From positions 1-34,767 of the forward strand of contig CAKZUV010000191.1 in NCBI GenBank assembly GCA_937921555.1: DNA of 34,767 nucleotides. The letters run 5' to 3'. This document shows, one piece after another, positions 17,482-27,252 of the stretch; the stretch's first letter is position 1, and the number at the start of each line of letters is the position of its first letter. The translations under genes were made by a program, and so were the position numbers. The notes under the pieces are model-generated. The model was not told the origin of the DNA and searched no databases. It saw nothing but the letters and a program-made list of their open reading frames with translations. Origin of the DNA: an uncultured Saprospiraceae bacterium (GTDB taxonomy: Bacteria > Bacteroidota > Bacteroidia > Chitinophagales > Saprospiraceae).

Positions 17482-20400
17482 ATGAATTTAATTAAAAAAA
17501 ATATACTGTTACTGTTATTTTTTTCAACCTCGCTAGTTGTTTTTTCTCAGCGGATAGAAACCAATTTCAATAATAACTGGCATTTTATTTTAAAAGATAA
17601 TTCCTCTTTTTCAAACGAAAAGGTGGATATTTCTGATTGGAAAAACTTAAATGTTCCTCATGATTGGTCTTTTGAAAAGGGAGTGAGAAAAGGTGGAGAC
17701 CAGGGGCAAGGTGGTGGTTATCACGATGGAGGTATTGGTTGGTATCGTAAATCGTTTACTGTAAAAAAGAATAATTTATCAAACACCACCTACCTCAATT
17801 TTGATGGTGTTTACATGAATAGTGAAGTTTGGATTAATGACAATTATTTAGGAAAAAGACCTTACGGATATATCAGTTTTCGATACGATATTTCTAAATA
17901 TTTAAAGGAAGGTAAAAACACGATTGCGGTGAGGGTGGATAATAGTTTGGAGCCTTCTGCGCGATGGTATCATCCCTGTGGGATTTATGCACCCGTAAAG
18001 TTGATTCAGGTAAATCCTCATCACATTGCTCCCAACGGCGTTTTTGTGACCACGCCAAAAATTGAAAAAAATCAAGCGACCGTTCATGTAAAAGTAGATT
18101 ATAATGATGCTTTAAATAATTTAAAGAGCAACGTAATAATTTTATCCCCCGAAGGAAAGGTATTAAAAACCAATTCAAAAACTATTAAGGGTTCTGAAAG
18201 CGATATTGATTTAACCATAAATAATCCTGAACTATGGAGTCCTGAAACCCCGATTTTGTACCAGGCAATCACCCAAATTTTAGAGGGTGAAAAAGTAATT
18301 GATGAAGTAAAAACAACTTTCGGATTTAAAACGGTAGAATGGAAAACCGAAACGGGTTTTTGGTTGAATGGAAAAAATATAAAACTAAAAGGCGTTTGCG
18401 AACATTGGGAAGGTGGTCCGGTCGGAGGTGCCTGGACAAAACCCATGTTACGTTGGAAATTACAATCCCTGAAAGAGATGGGCATCAATGCCATTCGTCC
18501 TTCTCACAACCCTACTCCACCGATGTTTTATGATATTTGTGATGAAATTGGATTGTTAGTCATGGATGAAATTTTTGATGGTTGGCACAAAAAAGCACCG
18601 GAAGATTATGGCAAACAGGCGTTTGATGAATGGTGGCAACGCGATGTGAAAGAATGGATTACGAGAGATAGAAACCACGCAAGCATTTTTGTCTGGAGTT
18701 TGGGAAATGAAACGCATGATGACATTGCTCCAGAATTGGTGCAGTTTGGAAAAAATTTAGACCCGACCCGATTATTTACTTCCGGCGCAGGAAATCCGGA
18801 AGACATGGATATTGAAGGCGTAAATGGCGGTTCCGAAACCAGGAAATTTATCGAAAGCGCAAATTTTGATAAACCATTTATTTCTACCGAAGCGCCGCAT
18901 ACTTGGCAGACACGGGGATATTACAGAACCCAAACCTGGTGGAGAGATAATGAATTACCAGGCACTTACCCTTTGCCAAATTTAACGGAAAAAGAAATTT
19001 TCTTCTACGAAGGCATCAACCCAAAAGATTGGAAAAACAGAAAACAAAGTTTCAATTCTTCCTATGACAATGCCACCGTAAGAGTTTCTGCCAGAAAATA
19101 TTGGGAAGTCATGCGGGATAATCCCTGGCATAGCGGTCATTTTAGATGGACAGGTTTTGATTATTATGGAGAAGCGGGTTTAGCACATGGCGGTTTACCA
19201 TTTAATTTATTTATGGGCGGTGCTTTGGATGTGGCGGGTTTTAAAAAGGATTTATTTTATTTCTACCAAAGCCAATGGACTAAAAAACCAATGGTCCATA
19301 TTTTACCACATTGGACACATCCAAGAATGAAAAAAGGAACCGTCATTCCTGTTTGGGTTTATTCAAATACAGATGAAGTAGAATTATTTCTAAACGGAAA
19401 ATCTTTAGGAAAAGACCAACCGGGCAAAGTTTGGAACGAAATGCAATGCGAATGGATGGTTCCTTATCAGGAAGGAACGTTAGAAGCAGTCGCTTATCAA
19501 AACGGAAAAGAAGTAAAAAGAACTTACTTTCACACCGCTAAACAACCGTCAAAATTAAAGACCAACCTACAAAAATTAAACGCAGAATCTGGCTTCACTT
19601 CGTGTTACATTATCACCTCAGCAGGGCTTGATGAAGACCATAATCTATTCCCGTACGGAGAAAATAAAGTGTATTATTACCTTCAGGGAGATATTAAAAA
19701 AATCGCTCTTGAAAACGGAAATCCGATTGACCCGACGAGCAGAACAAAGGCGGATTTTAGAAGTCTGTTTTTTGGTAAAACAAGATTATTTGTAAAAGAA
19801 AAAGAAAACGCTCAAAGTGCGTCAATCATCACGGGAGCCATTTTAGGTGACAAAGCATTATATCTTTCTAATAAAATTACCATTGACGCAAAACAACTGG
19901 AAATTTTGGGAGCAACCAATTATTCTGATTTAGAAATTCACTATACCATTAATGGTGAAAATCCTGAAACCAAAGGAATCGTTTATACCGCTCCGTTTCA
20001 AGTTGATGACGGAACGACCGTAAAAGCAGTGATAAAACAAAACGGAAAAGTGGTTTTAACGATGAGTGAAACCTTTGGAAAAAACGAAGGATTATTTTGG
20101 GGAGATGAGCACTCCAAGGATATGTGGAAAGGCAGAGGCATTAATATTGCTGCTGAAGAAGCGATACTTTCAGGAGCAGCCAAAGCGAGCGAAGACGCAC
20201 ATCATTACAAGGGTACTGGTTTTGTGAAATTTGATAAAAAAGAAGGGGCTATTACCTGGTACAAAGAAAATGACGGCGAAGGAAAAGCGTATAATATCCG
20301 TTTCAGATACATGCACAATGATGCGCATAATCGCTACCCCATGAAGCTGTATGTGAATGACGAATACGTAAAAACTTTTGAATTTAAACCGACAGGAGGT

Positions 20401-20520
20401 TGGGTGCAAAATTGGCGAGGGGTAAAAGCGAAAGTATTTTTTAAATCGGGCGCCAACAGCATTCGATTGGAAACGACCGGGCAAAGCGGTCCTTTTATAG
20501 ATGAATTGTTTATTGATTGA
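17482..20520 (+). CDS. Exported GH2 glycoside hydrolase (beta-galactosidase/glucuronidase superfamily) with C-terminal CBM-like domain
   Basis: 1012 aa. Signal peptide 1-22 (VVFSQ). Residues about 25-180 are the GH2 sugar-binding jelly-roll (VPHDWS, GGIGWYRK, WINDNYLG, WYHPCGIY), about 183-283 an Ig-like domain, and about 290-600 the TIM barrel. Predicted acid/base is Glu410 in WSLGNE and predicted nucleophile Glu470 in PFISTE. A DUF4982-like domain follows (about 615-685, EVELFLNGKSLG). A chitobiase-like Fn3-associated segment (about 800-865, LEIHYTINGENPET) and a CBM6/35-like domain (about 885-1012) end the protein. GH2 members with this C-terminal layout occur in algal-polysaccharide loci; exact sugar specificity cannot be told from sequence. 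First gene of the rightward block. Confidence 0.93.
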   Translation: MNLIKKNILLLLFFSTSLVVFSQRIETNFNNNWHFILKDNSSFSNEKVDISDWKNLNVPHDWSFEKGVRKGGDQGQGGGYHDGGIGWYRKSFTVKKNNLSNTTYLNFDGVYMNSEVWINDNYLGKRPYGYISFRYDISKYLKEGKNTIAVRVDNSLEPSARWYHPCGIYAPVKLIQVNPHHIAPNGVFVTTPKIEKNQATVHVKVDYNDALNNLKSNVIILSPEGKVLKTNSKTIKGSESDIDLTINNPELWSPETPILYQAITQILEGEKVIDEVKTTFGFKTVEWKTETGFWLNGKNIKLKGVCEHWEGGPVGGAWTKPMLRWKLQSLKEMGINAIRPSHNPTPPMFYDICDEIGLLVMDEIFDGWHKKAPEDYGKQAFDEWWQRDVKEWITRDRNHASIFVWSLGNETHDDIAPELVQFGKNLDPTRLFTSGAGNPEDMDIEGVNGGSETRKFIESANFDKPFISTEAPHTWQTRGYYRTQTWWRDNELPGTYPLPNLTEKEIFFYEGINPKDWKNRKQSFNSSYDNATVRVSARKYWEVMRDNPWHSGHFRWTGFDYYGEAGLAHGGLPFNLFMGGALDVAGFKKDLFYFYQSQWTKKPMVHILPHWTHPRMKKGTVIPVWVYSNTDEVELFLNGKSLGKDQPGKVWNEMQCEWMVPYQEGTLEAVAYQNGKEVKRTYFHTAKQPSKLKTNLQKLNAESGFTSCYIITSAGLDEDHNLFPYGENKVYYYLQGDIKKIALENGNPIDPTSRTKADFRSLFFGKTRLFVKEKENAQSASIITGAILGDKALYLSNKITIDAKQLEILGATNYSDLEIHYTINGENPETKGIVYTAPFQVDDGTTVKAVIKQNGKVVLTMSETFGKNEGLFWGDEHSKDMWKGRGINIAAEEAILSGAAKASEDAHHYKGTGFVKFDKKEGAITWYKENDGEGKAYNIRFRYMHNDAHNRYPMKLYVNDEYVKTFEFKPTGGWVQNWRGVKAKVFFKSGANSIRLETTGQSGPFIDELFID

Positions 20521-20526
20521 AAATTA

Positions 20527-20751
20527 GCCACGAAGACACAAAGTCACGAAGGTCTAAGAGCTTGTCCAAATTTTCATGATTGTGCGAAATTGAGGAAATT
20601 TTGTTTTGAATAAGGCAAAAAACACAGGCGATGCCTTAGCATCGGCGAGGCTTTTTAACGAAGTTCAGAATAAAATTTGCCAATTGTAGCCAATTAATGG
20701 AAGTTTAGACAAGCTCTAAATTAAAACTTAGCGTCTTTGAGCCTTCGTGGC
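20527..20751. repeat. Palindromic repeat interrupted by a MITE-like insertion
   Basis: The left arm starts GCCACGAAGACACAAAG (20527) and the right arm ends GAGCCTTCGTGGC (20751). Removing the 159-bp element and one TAA restores a hairpin of about 63 bp, very like the intact palindrome at 22228-22273. So the mobile element landed in its loop. Non-coding; it lies between the GH2 stop and the sulfatase start. Confidence 0.75.
20558..20716. mobile_element. MITE-like element, best-preserved 159-bp copy
   Basis: Ends GAGCTTGTC/GACAAGCTC are perfect inverted repeats, flanked by TAA at 20555-20557 and 20717-20719. The interior has no ORF but includes an imperfect hairpin, GATGCCTTAGCATC. A full-length diverged relative is at 7489-7647 and a 54-bp derivative at 2269-2322. 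The element is probably a non-autonomous relative of an IS5-type transposon, inferred from its ends and 3-bp duplication. Confidence 0.8.
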
Positions 20752-20766
20752 AAAAAATATTTTAAA

Positions 20767-22221
20767 ATGAAAAAAATCATAGGACTATTATTTGCTGCTT
20801 TTTGTTTTGCGTGCAGTAATGCACAAAATAACCAACCAAATGTACTCGTTTTTTATGTGGATGATTTAAGAGCAGAATTGGGTTGTTATGGCAGCGAAAC
20901 GGCGATCACTCCCAACATAGATAAAATAGCAAAGGACGGTGTTAAATTTAACAAGGCTTATGTCCAACAAGCTATTTGTGCCCCTTCCAGAATGAGTACT
21001 TTAACCGGTTTACGTCCGGAAACCTTAGGTATTTACAGCATTTTCACTCCATTAAGAAAAGTACATAAAGAGGTCGTTTCGCTGCCTCAATTGTTTAATA
21101 AAAATGGATACAAAACCATTAGTATCGGTAAAGTCTATCATCATGGTAGTGATGATAAAAATGTCTGGACGACCTATTTTAAAAAAGAACCGAATAGTTA
21201 TTTAAAACCAGAAAACATCGCATTGATGAAGCGTCTAAAAGAAGAAGGCGTGAAACCAATAAAAGGTCCCGCTTTTGAAAATGCAGCGGTGGAAGATGAA
21301 GCGTACAAAGACGGTCGTGCGGCTAAATATGCCATAGAAACCCTGCACAAAGTAAAGGACGATAAATTCTTAATGTTTGTGGGTTTGAGTAAGCCACATT
21401 TACCATTTAACGCGCCAAAAAAATATTGGGATTTATACGATAAAAATGATTTTAAAATACCTTCCAGAAAAAAAACTGAGGGTGCTTACCGGTTGGCGTT
21501 AAGTCGGTGGGGCGAATTAAAAAACTATTCCAATATTCCCCAAAAAGGAGACTTGGATGATGATTTGACCCGAGACCTGATTCATGGTTATCATGCGAGC
21601 GTAAGTTATATTGATGCGCAAATAGGGAAAATAATGACCACATTAGAAGAATTAGATTTGAGAAAAAACACCCTCATTATTTTTATGAGCGACCACGGTT
21701 ATAAAATCGGTGAGTATGCTGCGTGGTGTAAACATTCCAACATGGAAATAGATGTAAGAGTACCACTCATCATCAGCAGAGAAACAGCTTATCAAAAAAG
21801 AGTTACGGGAAAAACATCAGATGCCTTAGTAGAAAATGTAGATATTTTTTCAACGCTTGTCGAAGTTTGTAACATAAAATCAGCACCGATTTCAGATGGA
21901 AAAAGTATTGTACCAGTATTGGATAATCCGAATCAAAAATGGGACGATGCCGCTTATAGTGTCTATCCCAGAGGGGAAAAAATCATGGGGGTAACGACCA
22001 CCGATGGTGAATGGCGATATACGGAATGGAGAAATGCTACGACTCATGAAATCCTGGACGCGGAATTATATCAGCACAAAAATAGCCTTTTGTCTTACAA
22101 GAATTTAGCTGGAAATTCTAAGTATACTAAAGTAGAAGAAAGAATGAAAAAACTTTTAGATGTTCAATTTCCACCATCGGAAAAACCTTTTTTGCAGAAT
22201 GATATCACGAGGAAAAAATAA
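20767..22221 (+). CDS. Exported S1-family sulfatase, iduronate-2-sulfatase-like
   Basis: 484 aa. The ATG at 20767 ([20 protein letters not shown]) gives a clean signal peptide; an upstream TTG at 20737 would add ten residues from the palindromic repeat and is rejected. Metal-site VDD at 31-33; the formylglycine motif CAPSR has Cys71. SDHGYKIGE and KHSN follow in the second metal/active-site region. Overall order (VDDLRxELGCYG, [15 protein letters not shown]-like [17 protein letters not shown]) follows human iduronate-2-sulfatase. It shares the identical stretch [17 protein letters not shown] with the sulfatase at 32017, so the two are paralogues. The reaction is hydrolysis of a sulfate ester on uronate or rhamnose residues of the imported or surface-bound oligosaccharide; the exact position is unknown. 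Requires a formylglycine-generating enzyme, not present here. Confidence 0.93.
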   Translation: MKKIIGLLFAAFCFACSNAQNNQPNVLVFYVDDLRAELGCYGSETAITPNIDKIAKDGVKFNKAYVQQAICAPSRMSTLTGLRPETLGIYSIFTPLRKVHKEVVSLPQLFNKNGYKTISIGKVYHHGSDDKNVWTTYFKKEPNSYLKPENIALMKRLKEEGVKPIKGPAFENAAVEDEAYKDGRAAKYAIETLHKVKDDKFLMFVGLSKPHLPFNAPKKYWDLYDKNDFKIPSRKKTEGAYRLALSRWGELKNYSNIPQKGDLDDDLTRDLIHGYHASVSYIDAQIGKIMTTLEELDLRKNTLIIFMSDHGYKIGEYAAWCKHSNMEIDVRVPLIISRETAYQKRVTGKTSDALVENVDIFSTLVEVCNIKSAPISDGKSIVPVLDNPNQKWDDAAYSVYPRGEKIMGVTTTDGEWRYTEWRNATTHEILDAELYQHKNSLLSYKNLAGNSKYTKVEERMKKLLDVQFPPSEKPFLQNDITRKK

Positions 22222-22227
22222 TTCTAC

Positions 22228-22273
22228 GCCACAAAGGCGCAAAGAAAACTTAGTGTCTTCGTGTCTTAGTGGC
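22228..22273. repeat. Intact palindromic repeat before GH106
   Basis: GCCACAAAGGCGCAAAG at the left and GTGTCTTAGTGGC at the right form an imperfect hairpin 46 bp long, related to the interrupted copy at 20527-20751. It fills most of the 88-bp gap between the sulfatase stop and the GH106 start. It could act as an intercistronic mRNA-stability or attenuation hairpin, or simply be a REP-like element. Confidence 0.65.
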
Positions 22274-22309
22274 ATTACATATTGCTCTAAAAAAGAAACA
22301 TATCTAACA

Positions 22310-25300
22310 ATGAACAAGACTTTTACCATTATGACAATGTGTCTGTTTGCAAACGTTCTGTTTGCCCAGGAACAGCAGCCTGTAAGACACTCGCTTGAAA
22401 TGGGTTTCAAAAATCCACCCAACCAAGCCAAAGCCAGAACCTGGTGGCATTGGATAAGTGGTAACGTTTCTAAATCGGGTATCACAAAAGATTTGGAAGC
22501 GATGAAGGCAGTAGGTATTCAAGAAGCACAATTGTTTAATGTGCATTTAGGATTTCCGCAAGGTCCAGTCAAATACTTGAGCGAAGCGTGGTTAGACTTA
22601 TTCAAATTTTCTGCGGAAGAAGCCAAACGTTTAGATTTAGAATTGGGATTTCATAATAGTCCGGGGTGGTCGTCTTCGGGAGGTCCGTGGGTGACGGAGG
22701 AACATGCGATGCAAACCGTCGTTTATAGTGAGCTGATTATTCAAGGTGGAAAAAATATAAAACAAGCTTTACCAAAACCTGAAACTAAATTTGACTACTA
22801 TCAAGATATTACCGTCCTGGCATTTCCAAAACCAACACAAACCCAAAAAATAGAAGACTTAGATTATAAAATATTATCCGAACGCATTCGCAATCATTTA
22901 TTACCAGACACAAAAACGATTCCAGCGGCGTCGGTGATTTCAAAAGAAACGGTTATTAATCTTAGTGATAATTTTTCTGAAAATGGAATTTTAGAATGGA
23001 ACGCTCCGAAAGGCGAATGGATTATTTTAAGATTTGGGCACACGCCTATCGGTACGACAAATCGCCCTGCCCCACCCGAAGCGAAAGGATTAGAAGTCGA
23101 CAAAATGAGTAAAACAGCGCTGGATGCTTATTGGAAAGGCGGCGTGCAACCAATCATTGACAAATTGGGAGATTTAATCGGGAGTACGGTAAACAATTGT
23201 TTGATTGATAGTTATGAGGTAGGAACGACCAACTGGACATCCGGTTTTGAAACCCAATTTAAAGATTTAAGAGGTTACGATTTAACTGCCTATTTACCAA
23301 CCTTGGCAGGTTATTATGTTGAAAGTGGCGAAATATCAGAACGTTTTCTTTGGGATTTCAGAAGAACTATTGGCGATTTAATTGCCGAAAACTACTACGC
23401 CCATTTTCGGGAACTTTGCCATAAAAACGGAATGCAACTTTCGGTGGAACCTTATTGGGGACCTTTCGATAATATGCAAGTTGGTGCGACGGGAGATATT
23501 GTGATGTGCGAATTTTGGAGTGGTGGTTACCCGTTTTTTGATTCGCCTAAATTTGTTTCGTCTATCGCACATTTGAACGGAAGTGCTATCGTCGGGGCGG
23601 AATCTTTTACGGGTATCGGAGGCTGGCAGCAGCATCCTGCTACGATCAAATCTATCGGTGACAGAGCTTGGGCAGAAGGAATTACCCGATTTATTTTTCA
23701 TACCTATGTGCACCAACCCTGGGACGTTGGTCCGGGTTTGGCATTGAGTTATCATGGAACCGAATTTGACCGGTTAAATACCTGGTGGCAGCAAGGAAAA
23801 GCATTTATGGATTATGTGGGGCGGTCTCAATTTTTATTGCAGCATGGAAAAAGTGTTGCCGACGTTTTAGTATTTACAGGTGAGTCCTCGCCCAACACTG
23901 CATTTATAAAACCTGAAATTAAAAAGTTAGGATTTGATTATGATTTGATTGGTGCCAATAAATTAAAAGATTTATCGGTTAAAAATGGTACGATTTACTC
24001 CGCCGTTGGCAATCCCTACCAAGTTTTAGTTTTACCCAATTCTGATTTTGTCAAACCAGCAACATTAGAAAAAATAAAAGAATTAGTGGCAGGCGGTGCA
24101 AAGGTGATTGGTAAAAAACCTTCACAATCCCCAAGTCTTACCAATTACCCGGCCTGCGATATGCTGGTTAAAAAGTATGGGGATGAATTATGGAAAACTG
24201 GATTAGTAGAGGATATTTCCATTACTGATTTTTTAAAAAAGGAAACCCCTGATTTTAAAATAGAAAAAGGAAGTCCTGCTGACATCAGTTTTATTCATAG
24301 AAAGACGGAAGAGGCTGATATTTATTTTATAGCAAATTCTAAAAAAGAAAGTAGAACGGAACTTTTTCGTTTTCGAGTTTCAGATAAACAACCTGAACTT
24401 TGGAATGCGGAAACGGGCGATATGAAAGACCTGGTCGTTTGGCAAAAGAATGAAGATAGCACCACCAGTATTCCCATTCAGCTGGAGTCAGAAGAAGCGG
24501 TGTTTGTTGTTTTTAAAAAACCGATAAAAGCCGATGAGCATATTGTAAAAATAACAACGGAACTCAAAAAACCAAAACCAGAATTGCTTTCAAATTTAAA
24601 AATCATCAAAGCGGAGTACGGTACTTTTTTGCAAGAAGGATTGGTTGATGTGACCCCGCTCGTGGCAAATGAAGTAAAGGACAATCAACTTAATATTCAA
24701 GCTACCCGACATTTTTGTGATTGCGACCCGGCGATGGGTTATAAAAAAGAATTCCGTTTGGAATATCAAATTGGCACTTCCATTCAGCAAATGTCGGTCA
24801 TGGAGTTAGAGCATATTAATATTGATGCAGGCAATAAAGAATTAAAAATTCTAACAGCGGTGTTTGGAAAGTTTAAGCCTGAGACTAAAGGCGTTCCTAA
24901 ATACTATCCAACTTATGATATTACAGAAAAAATAAAAGCTAAAATTGCTGCCGGCATATCTGAAATTTCGGTAGACCATAATTTGGTGGCCGGTAAATCT
25001 GTCGAGGGAAATCAACCTGCATTGCGCATTACTTATTCGACGGATGGAGAAGAAAACACCTTGTCTATTCCAGCAGGTAAAAAACTTAATCTTTCCAAAG
25101 CGGACCCTAAGTCAGCACTTGTTTTTGAAAAAGGTAAAGTGCATTGGAAAACACCTTATGCCGGAAAAATGACCTGCCACACTTCCACGGGAAAAACAAA
25201 AACGGTTGAAGTAACATCCGTTCCTGAACCAATAGAACTAACGGGAATTTGGGACGTAACTTTTCCAAACAATCCTGGCGCAGCTAAAAAAGCAACCTTT

Positions 25301-25792
25301 AATAAACTGGATGCATGGTCTGATTCATCTGACGAGGAGATTCGCCATTTCTCAGGGACGGCAACTTACGTAAAACAATTTGAACTCTCCGAAGAATTGA
25401 TACAACCTGAAATCGATTTAGCATTAGACCTGGGAAGTGTTCGAGTGATCGCTGAAGTTTTTGTAAATGGAAAAAATGCAGGGACCTTATGGAAAGCACC
25501 TTTCAGCATTTCAATAGATGATTTTGTAAAAAAAGGTCAGAACACCCTCGAAGTTAAAGTGACTAATTTATGGGCAAACAGATTAATTGGGGATGAACAC
25601 TTGCCTTTGGATTTTGAACGCAAAGGAAAAAAAATAAAACAATTACCAGACTGGCTTTTAAACCACACCAAACGACCTTCCGAACGGACTACCTTTTCTT
25701 CTTTTAAGCATTGGAACAAAGAGGATGCGTTGCAAATTTCGGGATTATTAGGTCCGGTTAACATCATAATTTTTAAAAAAGCAAATCTTTAA
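22310..25792 (+). CDS. Exported GH106-family alpha-L-rhamnosidase
   Basis: 1160 aa from the ATG at 22310 (signal peptide MNKTFTIMTMCLFANVLFAQ). A longer frame from 22160 overlaps the sulfatase and the palindrome and is rejected. Residues about 25-500 form the GH106 catalytic barrel: ARTWWHWISGNVSKSGITKD, GFHNSPGWSSSGGPWV, LIDSYEVGTTNW (Glu303), SVEPYWGP (Glu380), CEFWSGG (Glu401) and GAESFTG (Glu431). Which Glu pair is catalytic cannot be fixed without alignment. A flavodoxin/GATase-like domain follows (about 515-640), then beta domains, and a GH2-type sugar-binding domain at about 990-1160 (EVFVNGKNAGTLWKAPF, NTLEVKVTNLWANRL). It removes terminal alpha-L-rhamnose; in this locus it would act on rhamnose freed of sulfate. 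The next gene starts one base after its stop. Confidence 0.9.
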   Translation: MNKTFTIMTMCLFANVLFAQEQQPVRHSLEMGFKNPPNQAKARTWWHWISGNVSKSGITKDLEAMKAVGIQEAQLFNVHLGFPQGPVKYLSEAWLDLFKFSAEEAKRLDLELGFHNSPGWSSSGGPWVTEEHAMQTVVYSELIIQGGKNIKQALPKPETKFDYYQDITVLAFPKPTQTQKIEDLDYKILSERIRNHLLPDTKTIPAASVISKETVINLSDNFSENGILEWNAPKGEWIILRFGHTPIGTTNRPAPPEAKGLEVDKMSKTALDAYWKGGVQPIIDKLGDLIGSTVNNCLIDSYEVGTTNWTSGFETQFKDLRGYDLTAYLPTLAGYYVESGEISERFLWDFRRTIGDLIAENYYAHFRELCHKNGMQLSVEPYWGPFDNMQVGATGDIVMCEFWSGGYPFFDSPKFVSSIAHLNGSAIVGAESFTGIGGWQQHPATIKSIGDRAWAEGITRFIFHTYVHQPWDVGPGLALSYHGTEFDRLNTWWQQGKAFMDYVGRSQFLLQHGKSVADVLVFTGESSPNTAFIKPEIKKLGFDYDLIGANKLKDLSVKNGTIYSAVGNPYQVLVLPNSDFVKPATLEKIKELVAGGAKVIGKKPSQSPSLTNYPACDMLVKKYGDELWKTGLVEDISITDFLKKETPDFKIEKGSPADISFIHRKTEEADIYFIANSKKESRTELFRFRVSDKQPELWNAETGDMKDLVVWQKNEDSTTSIPIQLESEEAVFVVFKKPIKADEHIVKITTELKKPKPELLSNLKIIKAEYGTFLQEGLVDVTPLVANEVKDNQLNIQATRHFCDCDPAMGYKKEFRLEYQIGTSIQQMSVMELEHINIDAGNKELKILTAVFGKFKPETKGVPKYYPTYDITEKIKAKIAAGISEISVDHNLVAGKSVEGNQPALRITYSTDGEENTLSIPAGKKLNLSKADPKSALVFEKGKVHWKTPYAGKMTCHTSTGKTKTVEVTSVPEPIELTGIWDVTFPNNPGAAKKATFNKLDAWSDSSDEEIRHFSGTATYVKQFELSEELIQPEIDLALDLGSVRVIAEVFVNGKNAGTLWKAPFSISIDDFVKKGQNTLEVKVTNLWANRLIGDEHLPLDFERKGKKIKQLPDWLLNHTKRPSERTTFSSFKHWNKEDALQISGLLGPVNIIIFKKANL

Positions 25793-25793
25793 A

Positions 25794-27203
25794 ATGGTTA
25801 AAAAACAATTGGTAGGGATGATGTGTTTTTTTTCAATCCTCTTAGCTTGCAACTCAAAAACCAAAGTTACTTCAGCCAAAGAAACCAGTACTTCAAAAGT
25901 AGATTATTTTGCCGATAATGGTTTTGGAAATGCCGTCGCAATTGTTCAACATCCGGCAGGCATTTACCACGAAGGGGTGACCTACGTTTGCTATCAGGGA
26001 CCACTCGAAGACCCTTATGTCGCTGCTTACAACCATAAGACCGGCGAATGGAAAGGCCCCTACAAAGCAGGTATAAGTGAGATGGGAAAAGACCTTTTTC
26101 GTAAAAAGAGCATAGATAACCACGGCAAACCCTCCATGATGATTGATGATGCGGGATATATTCACATTGCGTTTGGTGGTCACGGCGGCATGAGAAAACA
26201 TGGTGACAATCCATTAGGAAATCATCATTATGGAAAAAATTTACACGCAGTATCCAAAAAACCTTTAGATATTTCCAGTTGGAAAATGCTTGATAATATT
26301 CCGCCATTTGGCACTTATAATCAGTTTGTAAAAATGGATAATGGCGATATCTATCTGTTTTATCGTCATGGCGCCCACCGCAGTAATTGGGTTTATCAAA
26401 AATCTATCAACAATGGACTTACTTTCGATGCGCCCGTTTCATTTTTAAAACATAAACGCAGAACGGATATGGAAGCCGAAGACTCCTGGTATCCCTGGAT
26501 TACCAAAGGAAAAGGAGACGATTTAATTGTAGCTTTTGATTATCATCTTTGCAGAGATGCAAGAAATAGTGAAGACAAACGGGGGCATATTCCCGAAAGA
26601 CACAATTTGTACTATATGGTCTTTGATACCAAGAAAGGGTTATGGAAAAATGTAAAAGGGGAACCACTTAATATGCCATTAATTAGAGAAGAAGCAGACG
26701 AAAAAGCATTGGTCACAAAAATAAATAACGATTGGACTTTTCAAGCCGTCGTAGATTTAAATCCGGATGGTAATCCTCATGTTTGTATAAGAGTTGGAGC
26801 AGATACGGGCAGGCGAAGAAGTGCTCCAAAAAGTTTACATCATTTTCGCTGGAATGGAGTCGCATGGGTACAAAGTAAAAACGCTCAACTTCCCGTAGGA
26901 GGTGGAGATATAGCAATAAATTCTACCAATAATGTGAATATTTATTTAGATGATTCTGGAGCAGGTGAGGTAAGCAGATGGGATAGTTTTGACGCAGGAG
27001 ATACTTTTAAAAAAGGGCCTGTTCTTCTACGTAGAAATAATTCCGGTTTCGCAATATCTTCCCTTATCGATAATGCTCACCCGGACGCAAAAATTATTGT
27101 AGCAGAAAAAGAATCGGGAACGTATTTTAGGAAAATGTATCTTTTAGGGGATAAAGGTGCTGTTCAACGTGACAAGGAGGAGGCTGAGGTGTTGGAAGAT
27201 TAA
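25794..27203 (+). CDS. BNR/beta-propeller polysaccharide lyase lipoprotein, PL25/PL24-like ulvan lyase
   Basis: 469 aa. Lipoprotein signal with LLAC, Cys19. The body is a seven-bladed-propeller-like BNR_4 protein: GIYHEGVTYVCYQGP, then IDNHGKPSMMIDDAGYIHIA, FGGHGG with His130, paired His144-145, LFYRHG (Tyr190, Arg191), SWYPW and AFDYH (Tyr250, His251). Ulvan lyases of PL24 and PL25 use His/Tyr/Arg clusters in this fold, and these residues lie at comparable spacing; the match is from memory of the family, not an alignment. It would cleave rhamnose-3-sulfate to uronate linkages by beta-elimination, leaving an unsaturated uronate. Surface or periplasmic lipoprotein. Translationally close to GH106 (one-base gap). 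Confidence 0.75.
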   Translation: MVKKQLVGMMCFFSILLACNSKTKVTSAKETSTSKVDYFADNGFGNAVAIVQHPAGIYHEGVTYVCYQGPLEDPYVAAYNHKTGEWKGPYKAGISEMGKDLFRKKSIDNHGKPSMMIDDAGYIHIAFGGHGGMRKHGDNPLGNHHYGKNLHAVSKKPLDISSWKMLDNIPPFGTYNQFVKMDNGDIYLFYRHGAHRSNWVYQKSINNGLTFDAPVSFLKHKRRTDMEAEDSWYPWITKGKGDDLIVAFDYHLCRDARNSEDKRGHIPERHNLYYMVFDTKKGLWKNVKGEPLNMPLIREEADEKALVTKINNDWTFQAVVDLNPDGNPHVCIRVGADTGRRRSAPKSLHHFRWNGVAWVQSKNAQLPVGGGDIAINSTNNVNIYLDDSGAGEVSRWDSFDAGDTFKKGPVLLRRNNSGFAISSLIDNAHPDAKIIVAEKESGTYFRKMYLLGDKGAVQRDKEEAEVLED

Positions 27204-27252
27204 ATTAATAAATAGAAGTTGTTTAAAATTCCCTTTAATACAAAACGAAATC

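Noticed and set aside
17460-17495. An 11-codon open frame overlapping the GH2 start, possible leader peptide
   Set aside because: It is short, Lys/Asn/Phe-rich as expected by chance in A/T-rich DNA, and no attenuator-like structure accompanies it.
22160-22309. Upstream start for the GH106 gene
   Set aside because: It would overlap the sulfatase end and read through the palindromic repeat. The ATG at 22310 begins a proper signal peptide.
27157-27252. Upstream start for the sulfatase at 27253
   Set aside because: It overlaps the lyase gene and puts 32 non-signal residues before the lipoprotein signal that begins at the GTG at 27253.
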